Shown here piece by piece: positions 50,492 through 51,263 of a stretch of DNA of 51,263 nt; the stretch's first letter is position 1, and every line of letters starts with the position of its first letter. A program made the position numbers and the translations under genes. The stretch is from Verrucomicrobia bacterium UBA1629 (GTDB taxonomy: Bacteria; Verrucomicrobiota; Kiritimatiellia; RFP12; UBA1067): assembly GCA_002321305.1 (NCBI GenBank), contig DCMF01000105.1, positions 1-51,263 of the forward strand, written 5' to 3'. The notes below the pieces were generated by a model. It had not been told where the DNA came from and did no database searches. It saw only the letters and a program-made list of their open reading frames with translations.

Positions 50492-50734
50492 TTACTTGGC
50501 CTCTTCGACGATCGTGACGACCTTGCCGTCCTTGATGAACTTCACCTTGCCGTCCTTGAGGGCGAAGAGCGTGAAGTCGCGGCCCTGGCCGACGTTCTTG
50601 CCGGGGTGGATCTTCGTGCCGCGCTGGCGGACGATGATCGAGCCGGTCTTGAGGAACTGGCCGTCGTAGGCCTTGACGCCGAGGTACTGCGGATTGGAGT
50701 CGCGGCCGTTGCGGGCAGATGCGGAAGTAGCCAT
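50492..50734 (-). CDS. rpmA: 50S ribosomal protein L27
   Basis: 80 residues. Core RNGRDSNPQYLGVKAYDGQ..TGSIIVRQRGTKIHPGKNVG is diagnostic. The N-terminal tail is unusual: MATSASARNGRDSN instead of the usual MAHKKAGGST-RNGRDS, so it is about three residues shorter and lacks the lysines and glycines that reach the peptidyl-transferase centre. Downstream of rplU by 19 bp, the standard arrangement, and followed by a strong terminator. Confidence 0.95.
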   Translation of the reverse strand: MATSASARNGRDSNPQYLGVKAYDGQFLKTGSIIVRQRGTKIHPGKNVGQGRDFTLFALKDGKVKFIKDGKVVTIVEEAK

Positions 50735-50753
50735 TTTCTGTTTTCCCTTCTGC

Positions 50754-51068
50754 TTAGGCGATGGACTTGACCGTGGCGACCGTCAGCTGCTGGCGGTGGC
50801 CGACGAGGCGGCGGCTGCCTTTGCGGCGCTTCGCCTTGAAGTTGAGGACCTTCTTGCCCTTGACGACGCCGGCGACCGTGAGGACGACCTTCGCGCCCTC
50901 GACGTAGGGCTTGCCAACCTTGAGGGTCGTGCCGTCAGAGACCGCGAGAACGGTCGTGAGCTCGGCATCCTGACCCGCCTCGACCGCGATCTTTTCAATC
51001 TCGATCTTGTCGCCGACCTTGACAAGCGTCTGCTTGCCGCCGGTTTCGAGTACTGCGTATGCTTCCAT
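50754..51068 (-). CDS. rplU: 50S ribosomal protein L21
   Basis: 104 residues. MEAYAVLETGGKQTLVKVGD and the C-terminal KAKRRKGSRRLVGHRQQLT are typical of L21, which binds 23S rRNA. Start 51068 chosen over the upstream in-frame extension because AAGGAAAG lies 5 nt before it and the family begins with M.(A/Y)(A/V). A leader of about 85 nt precedes it, long enough for the autoregulation known for some L21 leaders; no specific fold was identified. Confidence 0.95.
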   Translation of the reverse strand: MEAYAVLETGGKQTLVKVGDKIEIEKIAVEAGQDAELTTVLAVSDGTTLKVGKPYVEGAKVVLTVAGVVKGKKVLNFKAKRRKGSRRLVGHRQQLTVATVKSIA

Positions 51069-51160
51069 TTTCTTTCCTTCGTTCTTGACACGCCAGGGCC
51101 TCATGCCCCTGCGCACTCCGCTTTCCTTGTGGACACCCCACGAAAAGCTGAATTTTGCGT

Positions 51161-51190
51161 AGTATATCAAAACGGTATCCGAACCGTCAA
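51161..51190 (-). promoter_or_regulatory. Sigma-70 promoter of rplU-rpmA
   Basis: Minus strand: -35 TTGACG (51185-51190), 18-nt spacer, -10 TATACT (51161-51166). This canonical two-box architecture matches the efflux and tetR promoters and differs from the extended -10 group. Confidence 0.75.
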
Positions 51191-51263
51191 GTGCACCAGC
51201 CCCACGACGTCTTGGCCTCCCGTCCGCGACAGAGGCCTCAGTCGTCCGCCGCCATCTCGAAGA

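Noticed and set aside
51238..51263. Possible 3' end of a minus-strand gene (FEMAADD then TGA)
   Set aside because: Only eight codons are visible; plausible as the gene upstream of rplU but not supportable.

Overview
The window is high-GC DNA from a Gram-negative bacterium. It encodes the lipid A enzyme LpxA, an LptF/LptG-type LPS permease, the peptidoglycan enzymes MurF and MurG, a TonB-dependent receptor and a tripartite RND efflux system. The secreted pectin/arabinan-type glycan locus, the PVC-like proteome and the very regular extended -10 promoters suggest a Kiritimatiellota/Lentisphaerota-like member of the PVC group. That placement is inference; no rRNA or other marker is present, and I found no tRNA or CRISPR array.

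Layout. (1) 205-7346, plus strand: a four-gene carbohydrate operon (secreted LamG-type protein, pectate-lyase-like beta-helix, GH127/DUF1680 glycosidase, DAACS symporter). Decayed duplicate debris follows at 7347-7851, then a secreted SGNH hydrolase and a convergent XylR-like (LacI sensor + AraC DNA-binding) regulator. (2) 10105-10628: a transposase-less element with perfect 44-bp terminal inverted repeats. (3) 10719-16585, minus strand: RND efflux operon, transcribed outer-membrane factor, then adaptor, then pump. (4) 16672-30472, minus strand: a five-gene, 13.8-kb candidate defence operon, transcribed SNF2 helicase B, SNF2 helicase A, Hsp70/actin-like ATPase, type III-like Mod, Res. Helicase A plus the Hsp70-like gene and the central (target-recognition) part of mod are clearly lower in GC than their surroundings. 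(5) 30953-31573: a TetR repressor whose 74-bp promoter/operator/start region is an 85%-identical direct repeat of the one driving the efflux operon 15 kb away; the defence operon lies between the two copies. (6) 31638-51068, minus strand: tightly packed housekeeping and envelope genes (metallophosphoesterase, rsgA, DUF2062, DUF1015, GFQVGL-repeat protein, cyclophilin, murG, TPR protein, pyrF, FmdB-like, small lipoprotein, NodB deacetylase, ArnT-like glycosyltransferase, TonB receptor, murF, lpxA, lptF, tyrS, acyltransferase, rpmA, rplU).

Function. The first block would cleave arabinose-containing pectic glycans outside the cytoplasm and import a product under control of the neighbouring AraC-type regulator. 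The efflux operon is probably repressed by the distant TetR through a perfect 14-bp palindrome overlapping +1. The defence operon combines a complete type III-like restriction-modification pair with two RapA-like remodellers and an Hsp70-like ATPase; this combination is the best candidate for an under-described system here. Across the window an extended -10 box TGnTATAAT recurs, and in six cases it sits only 6-8 nt before the start codon, implying leaderless mRNAs.
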